Source: Ureibacillus aquaedulcis (GTDB lineage: Bacteria > Bacillota > Bacilli > Bacillales_A > Planococcaceae). From it: a DNA stretch of 64,000 nucleotides. Shown here piece by piece: positions 21,909 to 31,435 of the stretch. The stretch's first letter is position 1. Each line of letters starts with the position of its first letter. A model generated the notes under the pieces. It saw only the letters and a list, made by a program, of their open reading frames with translations. It had not been told where the DNA came from and ran no database searches. The DNA lies in NCBI RefSeq assembly GCF_030418165.1, contig NZ_JAUHTQ010000008.1, positions 1 through 64,000 on the forward strand, read 5' to 3'. The translations under genes and the position numbers were made by a program.

Positions 21909-22220
21909 ACATTAGATGTGTTGCGGCTGCTTATTTGAAAATCAAGCTGCGCCGAAAGCTTGCGGCAGGCGCACTGCGAAGTTGAAAGCGGGAGAGTTAT
22001 AATTCTTGAATTTTAATATAATCGAGAAGCTTCTATTAATTAGAAGAGAGCTGTGACGAAAGCCTGCGTCAGTCACACTGCGGATTTGAAGGCAGGAAAG
22101 TTATCAACTAATAAATAAACATTAGATGTGTTGCAAATGCTTATTTGAAAATCGAGCTGCGCCGAAAGCTTGCGACAGGCACATTACCGGTCTGAAGGCA
22201 GGGAAGTTACCACGATTATA
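21871..22220. repeat. Degenerate tandem copies of the pyrE 3' end
   Basis: CGGATTTGAAGGCAGGAAAG at 21871 (inside pyrE) recurs exactly 210 bp later at 22081. Identity is unbroken for 54 bp and stays high for about 100. Two weaker copies lie near 21978 and 22188, so the basic unit is about 105 bp. All four translate in one frame to LKAGxL, followed by a stop either directly or within a few codons. Units also share an upstream GAAAGCTTGCG-like word. Confidence 0.8.
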
Positions 22221-22266
22221 AAGACCTCAAATTGATGAAAGTGGCAATTTGGGGTCTTCTATTTTT
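22221..22266 (+). terminator. Terminator of the pyr operon
   Basis: Fully paired 14-bp stem AAGACCTCAAATTG/CAATTTGGGGTCTT (one G-T pair), followed by CTATTTTT. It lies beyond the pyrE-tail repeats. Confidence 0.85.
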
Positions 22267-22339
22267 GCAAACCTTCCACGGGTAATCCATCCTTGGGAGA
22301 GGGCAGCCCTTTTGTGATCTTTCGTTAATTCACTAATAA

Positions 22340-22385
22340 AAGAAGGTAGACGTCGGAATTTAAAATTCGAACGTCTACCTTTTCA
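22340..22385 (-). terminator. Terminator of the S8 protease gene
   Basis: 11-bp stem AAGGTAGACGT/ACGTCTACCTT with an inner A/T-rich stem. On the minus strand it is followed by a T-rich run, ten bases after the protease stop. Confidence 0.8.
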
Positions 22386-22394
22386 ATTAATTTT

Positions 22395-25300
22395 CTATTG
22401 TAGTCTTTCGGATGCTGCGCCAGTTTCTTCACTTACATCAACAGCATCAGTCAATTCGCTATTTTCTTCCTCACCCACAGTATTTTCCTCTACACCACCG
22501 GGCTCGGTCTGAACGGGTACGTTTCCTTTACCAGGTTTTTCATTTGATTTCCCGGTCTTTTTAATTTGAATCGTTTGAGTTGTCATATTGCCGGCCAAGT
22601 CTTCGGCTTCAATAACAAATTCATTTGTACCGTCAGCCAATTGAAGTTCTAATTCAATTTGTTGTTCATAGCCGTTCATTGCAAATGGCTCAGAAAGTTC
22701 GTGCATAAATCTTTCATCACCGTTGACAGTTAATCTTAGCTCATCAAAGTTATCCTTCAATGTCACTACTACAGTTGCTGTATTTTCTTTTGTATTCTTA
22801 GGATACTTACCAACCTTAATAGTTGGTGCTTGCGTATCTACGAAGATTTTACGTGCGATTTGCATTTCGTTATCAAATTCATCAATTGCTTTCACGCGTA
22901 TATCTTGAACCCCATCTTCCAGATTTAAAGTATGAGAGAATTTCACGCCGTCCATTGCTGCTTCTTCGTTGTTTACTGTAACAGACTTGATATTGGAACT
23001 ATCTTCTATTGTTCCAAATACATCTACTTCATGTGTATTATAGACATCGAAGAATCCAGGTGCTTCGATATAAATTACAGGTGGTGTTGTTTCTTCTTCG
23101 CTATCAGCTTGAAGATCATATGCTGTTGTATTTAGCGCTGCATCTACTACGTGAACCGAAATTTTGTCTTTGTTTGTTATTTCGCCTTCAATTGTAAATG
23201 TAGAAGTTGTTGTTGGCAGCACTTCAGAGATGGCCTGGTCATTTACAAGCACCTGCCAGTAATCCACACCTGTTCCGTTCTTGGCATCCAGGAAGTTTTC
23301 TGCTGATACAGTTTTTGTTTCATTATCAAAAGTTACTTCTGCTGTCGGTGCAGCCGTGTCAACTTTTACAGGGAATTCAATTGATTGCCATTCCGCGCCT
23401 TCATAATCGATGACACCGCTTAGGCGAAGGATGTAATCTCCATCAGCAGCCGGGGCATTATTAATTTTCCCATCCCAGCCATAATCTAAATTGTACGTAT
23501 AAGGTAGTACTGTAGCTGAAGATATATAATGCTTTGTTAGATTATTTGCAGTTCGAATTGTACGTAATACATTGCCTTCAGTATCTACAACTTCCACTTT
23601 AAATTGCTTTGCATTACGGAAGAGGGAGAATACAGGAATGGCTAAATCACGAACACCGTCCTCGTTTGGCGAGAATCCAAAGCGATCTGGATTAAATCCT
23701 TCTGTATCACCAGTAATAAACATTCCCTGTTCATCAGCTAAAGCTGTATAACCCCAGTAAGTTAAGCTGTCCCAAGCAAAATAGTCGAAAATAGGGGAAT
23801 CTCCCCAGTTCCCGTTAAAGCCAAAGAATGGTATAGATAATGGAACATTATCGCTAATTTCTTCATTGGGATCAACTAAAGTAACAAAGCCATCTACAAA
23901 GAACCCGTTTGAATAAATCGCACGAATATCGGCTGGAATAGCTGAAACATCTGCCGAGATAGTAATTGTTGCTGTACCATTAGCAGGAACAGTAACGGAT
24001 TCAGGAGCGTCAATAGTAGCTTCATCTTCAGTTAATACGTATGACCCGATTTCGTTTGGTGCTGTAACGTATAAACCACCGCCAACATCTGCAGGGTAGT
24101 CTATTTGAAGCTGTGTATTTACATCGTAGATAATGTCTTCACTTGAATAGTTTTTCGCTTGTAATGTAAAGGTGAATTGATCATTGGAAATTTCATTTAA
24201 TGCAACTTTACCTTCATTTGAACTGCTATTTGTTACTACTACATCTGTGGAAAGTGCGTTTGCAAGCTGCATTAAACCAGCGCCTTGTCTACGAGGTGAA
24301 ACATATTCACCATCTGCAAGTTCCACTGGAATGGCAGTATTCATCAACAGGTTTTTGGCAAGCTGAATTCTATCAAAACCGGATAGATTAAATTCGGAGT
24401 CAACCCGCTCTAAAACTAGGGCACCACCACCGGCAACATGTGGAGCTGCCATGGATGTACCGCTCATTAAACCGTATTGATCATCATTTAAAGTGGAGAA
24501 AATATTGCCTCCTGGTGCCGTAATTTCAGGTTTGAAATCCAGGTTTGGGGTTGGTCCCCAAGATGTAAAGCTGCTCATTTGACCGGCACTAGGATTTTGT
24601 ATCTCGACAAAATTGCCTTCAAAGGAAACTGTAACTGCTTGACCACTATCAAGAGCTGCCTTTAATGCTAGTCCATCTGACTGTAAAGCGGACATAAATG
24701 GAATTGTAATGGCCGGATCAGATGCCATATTGATTGTGCCGGCAGCATTATTGTAGACAATCACAGCCACTGCTCCGGCATCTTGTGCATTTAATCCTTT
24801 TTCAACGAAAGAAATGCTTCCACGTGAAATCAGGGCTACTTTCCCTGTAAAGTCTTTGCCTTGGAAATCCTCCGGTGTCCCCAATCCTGCATCCATTACC
24901 TCAATCTGTCCTGATAATACAGTTTGTGGATCTGCACCGTTTGCTAGAAGATATAGTGCACCTCCCGCTTTTTCACCATCAAATTGATAATCAAAGCTAT
25001 AGGCAGTAATCATGCTATTTTCTATCGATGCTACACTGATTGAATCATCAGAAATGCCAGGTGAGCCTGTTACACCATAATCTTGGTTTTCAGCATATGG
25101 GTAAAACGTACCTGACCCATACATATCAGAGTTTCCTGATGAAATGGCAACCATGATCCCGTTTTCAGTTGCTCTCGAAACGGCTTGTTGTTCAGGGCTA
25201 TTCTCATCAACAAAGCCAGCTGGTGAACCTAAAGACATATTAAGTACATCAGCATCCAGTTTAATCGCGTCATCGATCGCCTTAATGTAAATATCTCCAT

Positions 25301-26219
25301 AAGTAGAAGAGAATAGTGGATCATTCCCGAATACTTTAAGAGCCAGTAGCTGTGCTTCAGGAGCTACACCTTTAATGCCGTTGTTTTCCTCATCGCCGTT
25401 CGCTGCAACAGTTCCACCAACGTGCATTCCATGCATGGAGGCATCCGGACCTAAATCTAGAATAATATCATTGCCATCCATATAGTTATAGCCGAAAGGA
25501 ACCTTTTCCGTATAGAATTGTCCACTCTCGATTGCTCCGCCTGCCAATAATGAGTTAACTTCACTTTGTGTTAGCTCAGCTGTGTTGTTATCTGATAGGA
25601 TCATATCCTTATGGCTTGGGTCAATCCCTGTATCGATGATGCCGACAACCATTCCTTCGCCTTTGAAGCCATAATCATTCCATGCTTGCTGCGCTTGAAC
25701 CAATTCTTTTGAATGCACCATATCCGGAGTGTATTCAGGTCTCTCATATTCCATAGCTTCATAGACAGCTTTGACACCTGAAGTGGAAGCTATTTCTTCG
25801 ATATCTTTTGCCTCAACTTCAGCTGAGAATCCGTTGAAGACAACAGTGAAGTTTTTTAGGTACTTCATTGAAGGAGTTTTCGATTTTAATTTAGACTTAA
25901 CATTTTTTTGTTCATTCTCTATTGTTGCTTCCAAAGACTTTTTTTCTGCTGCTTTTAATTCCTTGTATAAAAGGCCTCTATTTGTAGCTTTTTGAATGGC
26001 TGGTTCTCCCTCAAGCTCGACAACCACCCTGACTATTTCTTCAGGATTTTGCCGATCCAGCAGCGATTGCGAGATGTTAACATCTGGTTTTTCCTTTTTG
26101 ACAGTAGGCAAGTTTTGTAAGCTTTTACCACTTGCACTTGCTGCACTAACATTGACCAGTGCTGTGCTTAGAGACAAAATAAAAATAATTGTCACCAGTA
26201 AGGTCTTCCTTAGCCTCAT
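22395..26219 (-). CDS. Large secreted S8 (lactocepin-like) serine protease
   Basis: Exported subtilisin-family protease of 1274 residues. It has a signal peptide (MRLRKTLLVTIIF to about SAASA), an I9-like propeptide (about 45-165), and an S8 domain with catalytic D196 (IIDTGID), H263 (MHGMHVGG), oxyanion N363 and S589 (GTSMAAPHVAG). A PA domain is inserted at about 420-545. Fn3-like and Ig-like domains follow, with a FSPNEDGVRD motif. HGMHV and the FTSWGPTPNLDFKPEITAPGG stretch resemble cell-envelope lactocepins and Vpr. No LPXTG, SLH or membrane anchor is visible; the tail is acidic and Pro/Gly-rich, so release or non-covalent wall binding is likely. The ATG at 26219 has AAGGGGGAAA ahead and is preferred over the frame start at 26264. 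Target proteins are unknown. Confidence 0.92.
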   Translation of the reverse strand: MRLRKTLLVTIIFILSLSTALVNVSAASASGKSLQNLPTVKKEKPDVNISQSLLDRQNPEEIVRVVVELEGEPAIQKATNRGLLYKELKAAEKKSLEATIENEQKNVKSKLKSKTPSMKYLKNFTVVFNGFSAEVEAKDIEEIASTSGVKAVYEAMEYERPEYTPDMVHSKELVQAQQAWNDYGFKGEGMVVGIIDTGIDPSHKDMILSDNNTAELTQSEVNSLLAGGAIESGQFYTEKVPFGYNYMDGNDIILDLGPDASMHGMHVGGTVAANGDEENNGIKGVAPEAQLLALKVFGNDPLFSSTYGDIYIKAIDDAIKLDADVLNMSLGSPAGFVDENSPEQQAVSRATENGIMVAISSGNSDMYGSGTFYPYAENQDYGVTGSPGISDDSISVASIENSMITAYSFDYQFDGEKAGGALYLLANGADPQTVLSGQIEVMDAGLGTPEDFQGKDFTGKVALISRGSISFVEKGLNAQDAGAVAVIVYNNAAGTINMASDPAITIPFMSALQSDGLALKAALDSGQAVTVSFEGNFVEIQNPSAGQMSSFTSWGPTPNLDFKPEITAPGGNIFSTLNDDQYGLMSGTSMAAPHVAGGGALVLERVDSEFNLSGFDRIQLAKNLLMNTAIPVELADGEYVSPRRQGAGLMQLANALSTDVVVTNSSSNEGKVALNEISNDQFTFTLQAKNYSSEDIIYDVNTQLQIDYPADVGGGLYVTAPNEIGSYVLTEDEATIDAPESVTVPANGTATITISADVSAIPADIRAIYSNGFFVDGFVTLVDPNEEISDNVPLSIPFFGFNGNWGDSPIFDYFAWDSLTYWGYTALADEQGMFITGDTEGFNPDRFGFSPNEDGVRDLAIPVFSLFRNAKQFKVEVVDTEGNVLRTIRTANNLTKHYISSATVLPYTYNLDYGWDGKINNAPAADGDYILRLSGVIDYEGAEWQSIEFPVKVDTAAPTAEVTFDNETKTVSAENFLDAKNGTGVDYWQVLVNDQAISEVLPTTTSTFTIEGEITNKDKISVHVVDAALNTTAYDLQADSEEETTPPVIYIEAPGFFDVYNTHEVDVFGTIEDSSNIKSVTVNNEEAAMDGVKFSHTLNLEDGVQDIRVKAIDEFDNEMQIARKIFVDTQAPTIKVGKYPKNTKENTATVVVTLKDNFDELRLTVNGDERFMHELSEPFAMNGYEQQIELELQLADGTNEFVIEAEDLAGNMTTQTIQIKKTGKSNEKPGKGNVPVQTEPGGVEENTVGEEENSELTDAVDVSEETGAASERLQ

Positions 26220-26263
26220 TAAATTTCCCCCTTGTTTCATATAAAAGTAATTTAGAATAAACA

Positions 26264-26300
26264 TCTCTTAAATCTGGTAGTCTTAGTAAGATTTAAGAGA
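26264..26300 (-). promoter_or_regulatory. Perfect 12-bp inverted repeat upstream of the protease
   Basis: TCTCTTAAATCT (26264-26275) and AGATTTAAGAGA (26289-26300) flank 13 bases and end 45 bp before the protease ATG. It may be an operator or a leader hairpin. No convincing -35/-10 pair was found near it. Confidence 0.5.
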
Positions 26301-26550
26301 GTCGAATCTAACTTCTCTTATTGGATACATAGACAAAATATTCCTCTAATAGAAAATTAATTGATTCGAAAGAATGGGAGGCCCGAATATTTCTTATATC
26401 GAAATACTTAACGCTAAATGGATGTGCAAGAAATTTGGGGAGAAAGCTGTCGAAAAACCAGGGCTATAAAAATGAGTTTTGGCAGAAGACTAATTCTAAT
26501 GAAGTACTTGTTTTCTAGAAAATAAAAGCAGAATGTTCGCAAACAAAAAA

Positions 26551-26793
26551 GAGGCTGGGACAGAAGTAAGAATTCTTTGAATGATGGAAGAATCTATATT
26601 AAGAAATTGATACTGTATAAATTGATTGAAGTGGAGGGGCGACTCCTGGGGGAACAGCACGAGGGAGAGACTACAGGCTCGAGCCGTGCCCGAGGATGCG
26701 CGTCCCCGCAACGGAAATCAATTTTAGCTATATCAAAAAAACATCATTTTCCTACTCGAGGAAAATGATGTTTTTGGGTTTTGTCCCAGCCTC
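26551..26793. repeat. Composite intergenic repeat with 12-bp terminal inverted repeats
   Basis: GAGGCTGGGACA at 26551-26562 and its exact complement TGTCCCAGCCTC at 26782-26793 bound 243 bp. Inside lies GCGACTCCTGGGGGAACAGC and a CTCGAGCCGTGCCCGAGG stretch, words I recognise from abundant Bacillaceae intergenic repeats. A strong hairpin follows. It carries no transposase or open reading frame. Confidence 0.65.
26736..26780 (-). terminator. Bidirectional terminator serving rqcH
   Basis: 16-17-bp stem AAAACATCATTTTCCT/AGGAAAATGATGTTTT with loop ACTCG; on the minus strand it ends in a T run 30 bp after the rqcH stop. Confidence 0.85.
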
Positions 26794-26809
26794 AATGAAA
26801 ATAAAGATG

Positions 26810-28492
26810 CTAGCTTTTCAATTTCATCACAAGCTCTTCATCCGGTGTTACATAAAGCGTTTTTTGCTCAAAGTAAATGACAAAACCGGGCTTAGCTCCG
26901 TTAGGCTTTTTCACTTGTCGAATTTCGGTATAGTCTACAGGGACCGAAGAAGAATCCCTTGCCTTACTGAAGTAGGCACTTAAGGCAGCTGCCTCAAGCA
27001 AAGTTGTTTCATCCGGTTCACTAGAATGAATGACTACATGGGAACCAGGGATATCTTTTGTATGTAGCCAGATATCCGTTTTTTTAGCCAGTTTAAAAGT
27101 TAGATAATCATTTTGCTTATTATTTTTACCGACGGATATAGCGACTCCGGTAGATGAAACGAAAGATTCCGGGGAAGGCTTGGTCGGTTTTTTCTTCTTT
27201 TTGCTTGCGCGCAGGCGAAGATAGCCTTGCTCTGCCAATTCCTCGCGTATTTCTTCGATATCGGCAGGGGAAGCCTGGTTCACCTGGGCCATTAGCATTT
27301 CAAAATATTGAATTTCACCTTCCGTTTTCTCGAGCTGGTCTTTTACCATTATTAGAGCATTTTTTGCTTTGTTGTATTTACTATAGTAGCTTTGGGCATT
27401 TTCGACAGGTGTTTTTCTTTCGCTTAATGGAATTGTAATTTGCTCACCAGTTTCGCTATAGTAATTTGTAACAGTAACCTCTTTCATCCCTTTTTCGAAA
27501 GAGTAAAGGCTGGCCATTAATAGTTCGCCATAGAGCTGGAATTTATCCAGTTTGGAAGCCTGTTCCAAATCTTTGTTTAGCTTTTTGATTTTAAGCTTTA
27601 GTTTATTTAGCTCATTTTGAAGCCAACGCTCCAAATCTCCTGCCTGCTGTTTTACTCGATCTCGTTCTGCCCGGGCATAGAATGTGCGGTCCAGCAGAAT
27701 GCTTAAAGTTTCATAACTTGTAACAGTACCATCTAAATGGGTTAGTTTTGTAGGCGAAAAGTATATTTTTCGGTCCATCTCGATGTAGGTGGGACTCTCA
27801 CTGTTGACAATCTCATCCAGGAAAGAACGGAAGGATTGTACCTCGTTTTCTCCTTGTAGCCGATATAATAATTCATTGGCATGTGTGGGTGAAAATCCCT
27901 TGAAATGTTCGACAATTTCCTTTGTTGTTTTCTCTTCATTGAAGAAGTTCTTGATTTCTTCATCACTGACAGTTAAGGGATTCACTTTATTTTGCTCAGG
28001 CGGAGTGATGTAGATTTGTCCTGGCAATACTGTACGATAGCTGTTAATCGATGGAGGCAAATGCTTTAAGCTATCGAGAATTTTATTGTTCTCACTATCA
28101 ATCAGGACAATATTGCTGTGCCGTCCCATGATTTCGATTGTTAGCTTACGAAAAACTTGGTCCCCAATTTCATTTTTACTTTCAATATTTAATGTAATAA
28201 TTCGTTCAAATGGATCTGTTTCAATTGTATGAATAAAGCCGCCTTCGATATGTTTGCGAAGGAGCATACAAAACATTGGTGGTTCAGAAGGATTATCAAT
28301 CGAATGTTGAGTCAAATGTACTCGAGCGTATGAAGGGTGGATAGAGCTTAATAGTTTAAAGTTTCCACCTTTTGCACGAATATGAAGGACGATCTCAAGG
28401 GCATTCGGTTGATGAACTTTCGTAATCCGACCAGTTTCCAACTTTTTTAATTCATTTGCCATTGCAAATGTAAATAATCCATCAAAAGCCAT
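26810..28492 (-). CDS. rqcH: RqcH/NFACT ribosome quality control protein
   Basis: Binds stalled 50S-peptidyl-tRNA complexes and recruits tRNA-Ala to add C-terminal alanine tails (bacterial RQC); older names are YloA and fibronectin-binding protein FbpA. The 560-residue protein has the NFACT-N domain (FDGLFTFAMANELKK, RVHLTQHSIDNPSEPPMFCMLLRKHIEGG), a central coiled coil at about 275-410, and NFACT-R (DIWLHTKDIPGSHVVIHS) near residue 470. The position expected for the DR motif of NFACT-N reads E96-R97 (FERII), a conservative Asp-to-Glu change. It points away from yicC. Confidence 0.95.
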   Translation of the reverse strand: MAFDGLFTFAMANELKKLETGRITKVHQPNALEIVLHIRAKGGNFKLLSSIHPSYARVHLTQHSIDNPSEPPMFCMLLRKHIEGGFIHTIETDPFERIITLNIESKNEIGDQVFRKLTIEIMGRHSNIVLIDSENNKILDSLKHLPPSINSYRTVLPGQIYITPPEQNKVNPLTVSDEEIKNFFNEEKTTKEIVEHFKGFSPTHANELLYRLQGENEVQSFRSFLDEIVNSESPTYIEMDRKIYFSPTKLTHLDGTVTSYETLSILLDRTFYARAERDRVKQQAGDLERWLQNELNKLKLKIKKLNKDLEQASKLDKFQLYGELLMASLYSFEKGMKEVTVTNYYSETGEQITIPLSERKTPVENAQSYYSKYNKAKNALIMVKDQLEKTEGEIQYFEMLMAQVNQASPADIEEIREELAEQGYLRLRASKKKKKPTKPSPESFVSSTGVAISVGKNNKQNDYLTFKLAKKTDIWLHTKDIPGSHVVIHSSEPDETTLLEAAALSAYFSKARDSSSVPVDYTEIRQVKKPNGAKPGFVIYFEQKTLYVTPDEELVMKLKS

Positions 28493-28650
28493 GATTGTGT
28501 TCCTCTTTTCTAAAAAAAATCAATTTAAAAATAGTAATAGTTATTTTTATTTGAAGGTTAAAATCTATTTCACATTATACTATAGTTCAGACGGCTTTCC
28601 TCCAATATTTACTTTTTCTATTACTCAAAGATTAAAATTTTCCTCCGGTG

Positions 28651-28659
28651 TGTTATACT
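28651..28659 (+). promoter_or_regulatory. Extended -10 promoter of yicC
   Basis: TGTTATACT (TG-N-TATACT) lies about 32 bp before the yicC start. No good -35 box is visible. Confidence 0.5.
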
Positions 28660-28691
28660 TGGAATAGTATGCAAAGAAAGGTGTGATGACC

Positions 28692-29567
28692 TTGGTGCGT
28701 AGTATGACCGGTTTTGGCAGGGGTGTCACAGCTACGAATAACTATCAGCTGACTGTTGAAGTTCGTTCGGTGAATCACCGGTTTCTGGAAATTTATACAA
28801 AGTTCCCTAAAGAGTGGTTTGAGGCTGAACTCGCTACAAAAAAACAGTTATCGCAGTATGTCAAACGTGGGAAAGTTGATGTTGCAATCAACTTAAAAGC
28901 AATCGGGAACGAAACTTTATCAGTCCAGATTAATTGGCCATTAATAGAAGCTTATAAAAATGCAAAGGAGCAGCTTCAAGGTGTTATACCATTAGATGAG
29001 AAGTGGTCGATGCAAGAAATTCTCTCATTGGAGAACGTTATCTCCTACGAAAAACAAGAGTTATCCCCTGAGGAGCTAATGGAAACCATAAGCCTCGCCG
29101 TGAAAGATGCAGCGGAAAAGTTGGTTGAAATGCGGATTCAAGAGGGGGAGCAGCTAAAGTATTCCTTATTAAGCTATAACGACCAGTTAAAAGAGCTCAT
29201 CCAACTAATCCGTGGGCTGTCCGGGGAAGCGGTTAACAAGTTCCGTGACAGGTTAGTGGAACGGCTGAAAGAAGTTGGCAATTTAGAAGTGCTGGAAGAT
29301 CGGATGTTGGCTGAGGTAGCTATTTTTGCTGAAAAGATAGATATATCGGAAGAACTCGATCGATTGGATAGCCACTTTAAACAATTGGAAAGTACAATGG
29401 AAGAGTCGGACTCCATTGGCCGTAAATTAGATTTCCTAATGCAGGAGATGCATCGCGAAATCAATACGATTGGTTCCAAAAATCAAAATTCCATCATCTC
29501 GGTTGCAGTTGTTCAATCTAAAACTATTTTGGAAAAAATGCGTGAACAAGTACAAAATATTGAATAA
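28692..29567 (+). CDS. yloC: YicC/YloC-family endoribonuclease
   Basis: Member of the YicC family; E. coli YicC is an endoribonuclease acting on the small RNA RyhB. The product is about 291 residues. It has the N-terminal SMTGFGRG signature with EVRSVNHRFLEI, and the C-terminal DUF1732 region (KIDISEELDRLDSHFKQ, GRKLDFLMQEMHREINTIGSK). The frame opens at GTG 28683. AAAGGTG at 28677-28683 spaces best with TTG 28692, giving MVRSMTG as in relatives. In B. subtilis remA lies between this gene and gmk; here the gap is 218 bp with no such gene. Confidence 0.93.
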   Translation: MVRSMTGFGRGVTATNNYQLTVEVRSVNHRFLEIYTKFPKEWFEAELATKKQLSQYVKRGKVDVAINLKAIGNETLSVQINWPLIEAYKNAKEQLQGVIPLDEKWSMQEILSLENVISYEKQELSPEELMETISLAVKDAAEKLVEMRIQEGEQLKYSLLSYNDQLKELIQLIRGLSGEAVNKFRDRLVERLKEVGNLEVLEDRMLAEVAIFAEKIDISEELDRLDSHFKQLESTMEESDSIGRKLDFLMQEMHREINTIGSKNQNSIISVAVVQSKTILEKMREQVQNIE

Positions 29568-29779
29568 TACGTGTATCCCACACTAAAACAGACAGTAAAA
29601 CTCGAAGTGAAAGATGGGTGAAGGCACAATCTCTAAACAAGATTACTGCTTATCAAAGCCCGATTAGTAAACTTTATTCTTAGTCGGAAGAAAAAAATCC
29701 CCATTTGTTTAAGTTTTACTTTATACTGTAATAATCATTAAAAATATTGTTGTAAAAGCAGTAAGTAAGGGAGAAGTAG

Positions 29780-30403
<624 letters not shown>

Positions 30404-30409
30404 ACCATT

Positions 30410-30634
30410 ATGTTATACCCATCTATCGATGCTTTAAAAAATAAAATTGATTCAAAATATTCTTTAGTGAGCTTGGCTTCTAAACGTGCTCGCCAAATGC
30501 AAGAAGAAGGCGACGAGCAATTAGCGAAATACGTTTCATACAAGCCGGTAGGAAAAGCACTAGAAGAAGTAGCAGCAGGTGTGCTGAAAAAAGAAAAGCA
30601 AGACGAATCAACAATTTACGAAGACGAAGTGTAA
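30410..30634 (+). CDS. rpoZ: RNA polymerase omega subunit
   Basis: Small subunit that helps fold and hold the beta' subunit. The 74-residue product has the [28 protein letters not shown] core typical of Firmicutes omega and an acidic tail. It sits directly behind gmk, which supports the assignment. Confidence 0.95.
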   Translation: MLYPSIDALKNKIDSKYSLVSLASKRARQMQEEGDEQLAKYVSYKPVGKALEEVAAGVLKKEKQDESTIYEDEV

Positions 30635-30828
30635 CAATATTATGTTACTGGTGATTACAGCAACTAAGGCTTAGCAATAATATTGAAAGTTGAATCGGAA
30701 GAACTTTTTAATAATTAATGCGAGTAAGCGCGCTCACCAGAGGTTTCATATAGGAATTCTATACCTAGAATCTGTAAGATACCCTTAAGGGACAGTATTA
30801 TAAGTTTGTAGATATGTTGTGATTAGGT

Positions 30829-30857
30829 AGCTCCCGAAGAATTGTTCTTTGGGAGCT
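30829..30857 (+). promoter_or_regulatory. Strong hairpin just before the coaC ribosome binding site
   Basis: 13-bp stem AGCTCCCGAAGAA/TTCTTTGGGAGCT with loop TTG, ending ten bases before AAAGGAG. No T run follows, so it looks like a leader structure rather than a standard terminator. Confidence 0.5.
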
Positions 30858-30880
30858 GTTCATTTGAAAGGAGATTAGTT

Positions 30881-31435
30881 ATGCAAAAAAATATTTTGCT
30901 TTGTGTTTCAGGCGGGATTGCGGTTTATAAAGCGGTAGCACTTGTCAGTAATTTAACGAAAGCGAATTTCAATGTCAGAGTGATGATGACAGAATCTGCA
31001 AGACAATTTGTAACGCCCCTTAGTTTTCAAGTAATGTCAAAAAATGATGTATACTTTGATACTTTTGACGAGAAAGATTCAAGTAAAATTGCACATATTG
31101 ATTTAGCGGACTGGGCTGACTTGATTCTCGTTGCTCCAGCGACGGCGAACGTCATCGGGAAACTTGCCAACGGTATTGCCGATGATATGGTAACAACTAC
31201 CTTGCTTGCTGCCACATGTCCTGTTTGGCTAGCTCCTGCCATGAATGTACATATGTATGATCATCCTGCCGTAAAGCGAAATATCGCTCAGTTGGCGGCG
31301 GATGGCTGTTCCTTCATCGAACCGTCAGAAGGGTTCCTGGCCTGTGGGTATGTCGGGAAAGGTCGATTGGAAGAACCGGAAAAAATTACAAAAATTGTGG
31401 TCAATTTTTTTAATAAAGAAGCAAAAAGCAAATGA
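30881..31435 (+). CDS. coaC: Stand-alone phosphopantothenoylcysteine decarboxylase (CoaC domain only)
   Basis: FMN flavoprotein that decarboxylates phosphopantothenoylcysteine to phosphopantetheine in coenzyme A synthesis. The 184-residue product covers only the CoaC half of the usual CoaBC of about 400 residues. It has the active-site His in IAHIDLADWAD, VAPATANVIGKLANGIADD, the PAMN motif (APAMNVHMY) and the ACGYVGKGRLEEP cysteine loop. The ATG at 30881 has AAAGGAGATT ahead. The protein ends cleanly (FFNKEAKSK) and its stop overlaps the priA ATG. No CoaB remnant is visible, so the ligase step must be encoded elsewhere. Confidence 0.93.
   Translation: MQKNILLCVSGGIAVYKAVALVSNLTKANFNVRVMMTESARQFVTPLSFQVMSKNDVYFDTFDEKDSSKIAHIDLADWADLILVAPATANVIGKLANGIADDMVTTTLLAATCPVWLAPAMNVHMYDHPAVKRNIAQLAADGCSFIEPSEGFLACGYVGKGRLEEPEKITKIVVNFFNKEAKSK

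Noticed and set aside
26551-26793. Insertion sequence
   Set aside because: No transposase frame fits in 243 bp; kept only as a non-coding repeat element.
22395-28492. Genomic island containing the protease and rqcH
   Set aside because: No integrase, tRNA, direct-repeat boundary or clear change in codon use; rqcH is a core gene.
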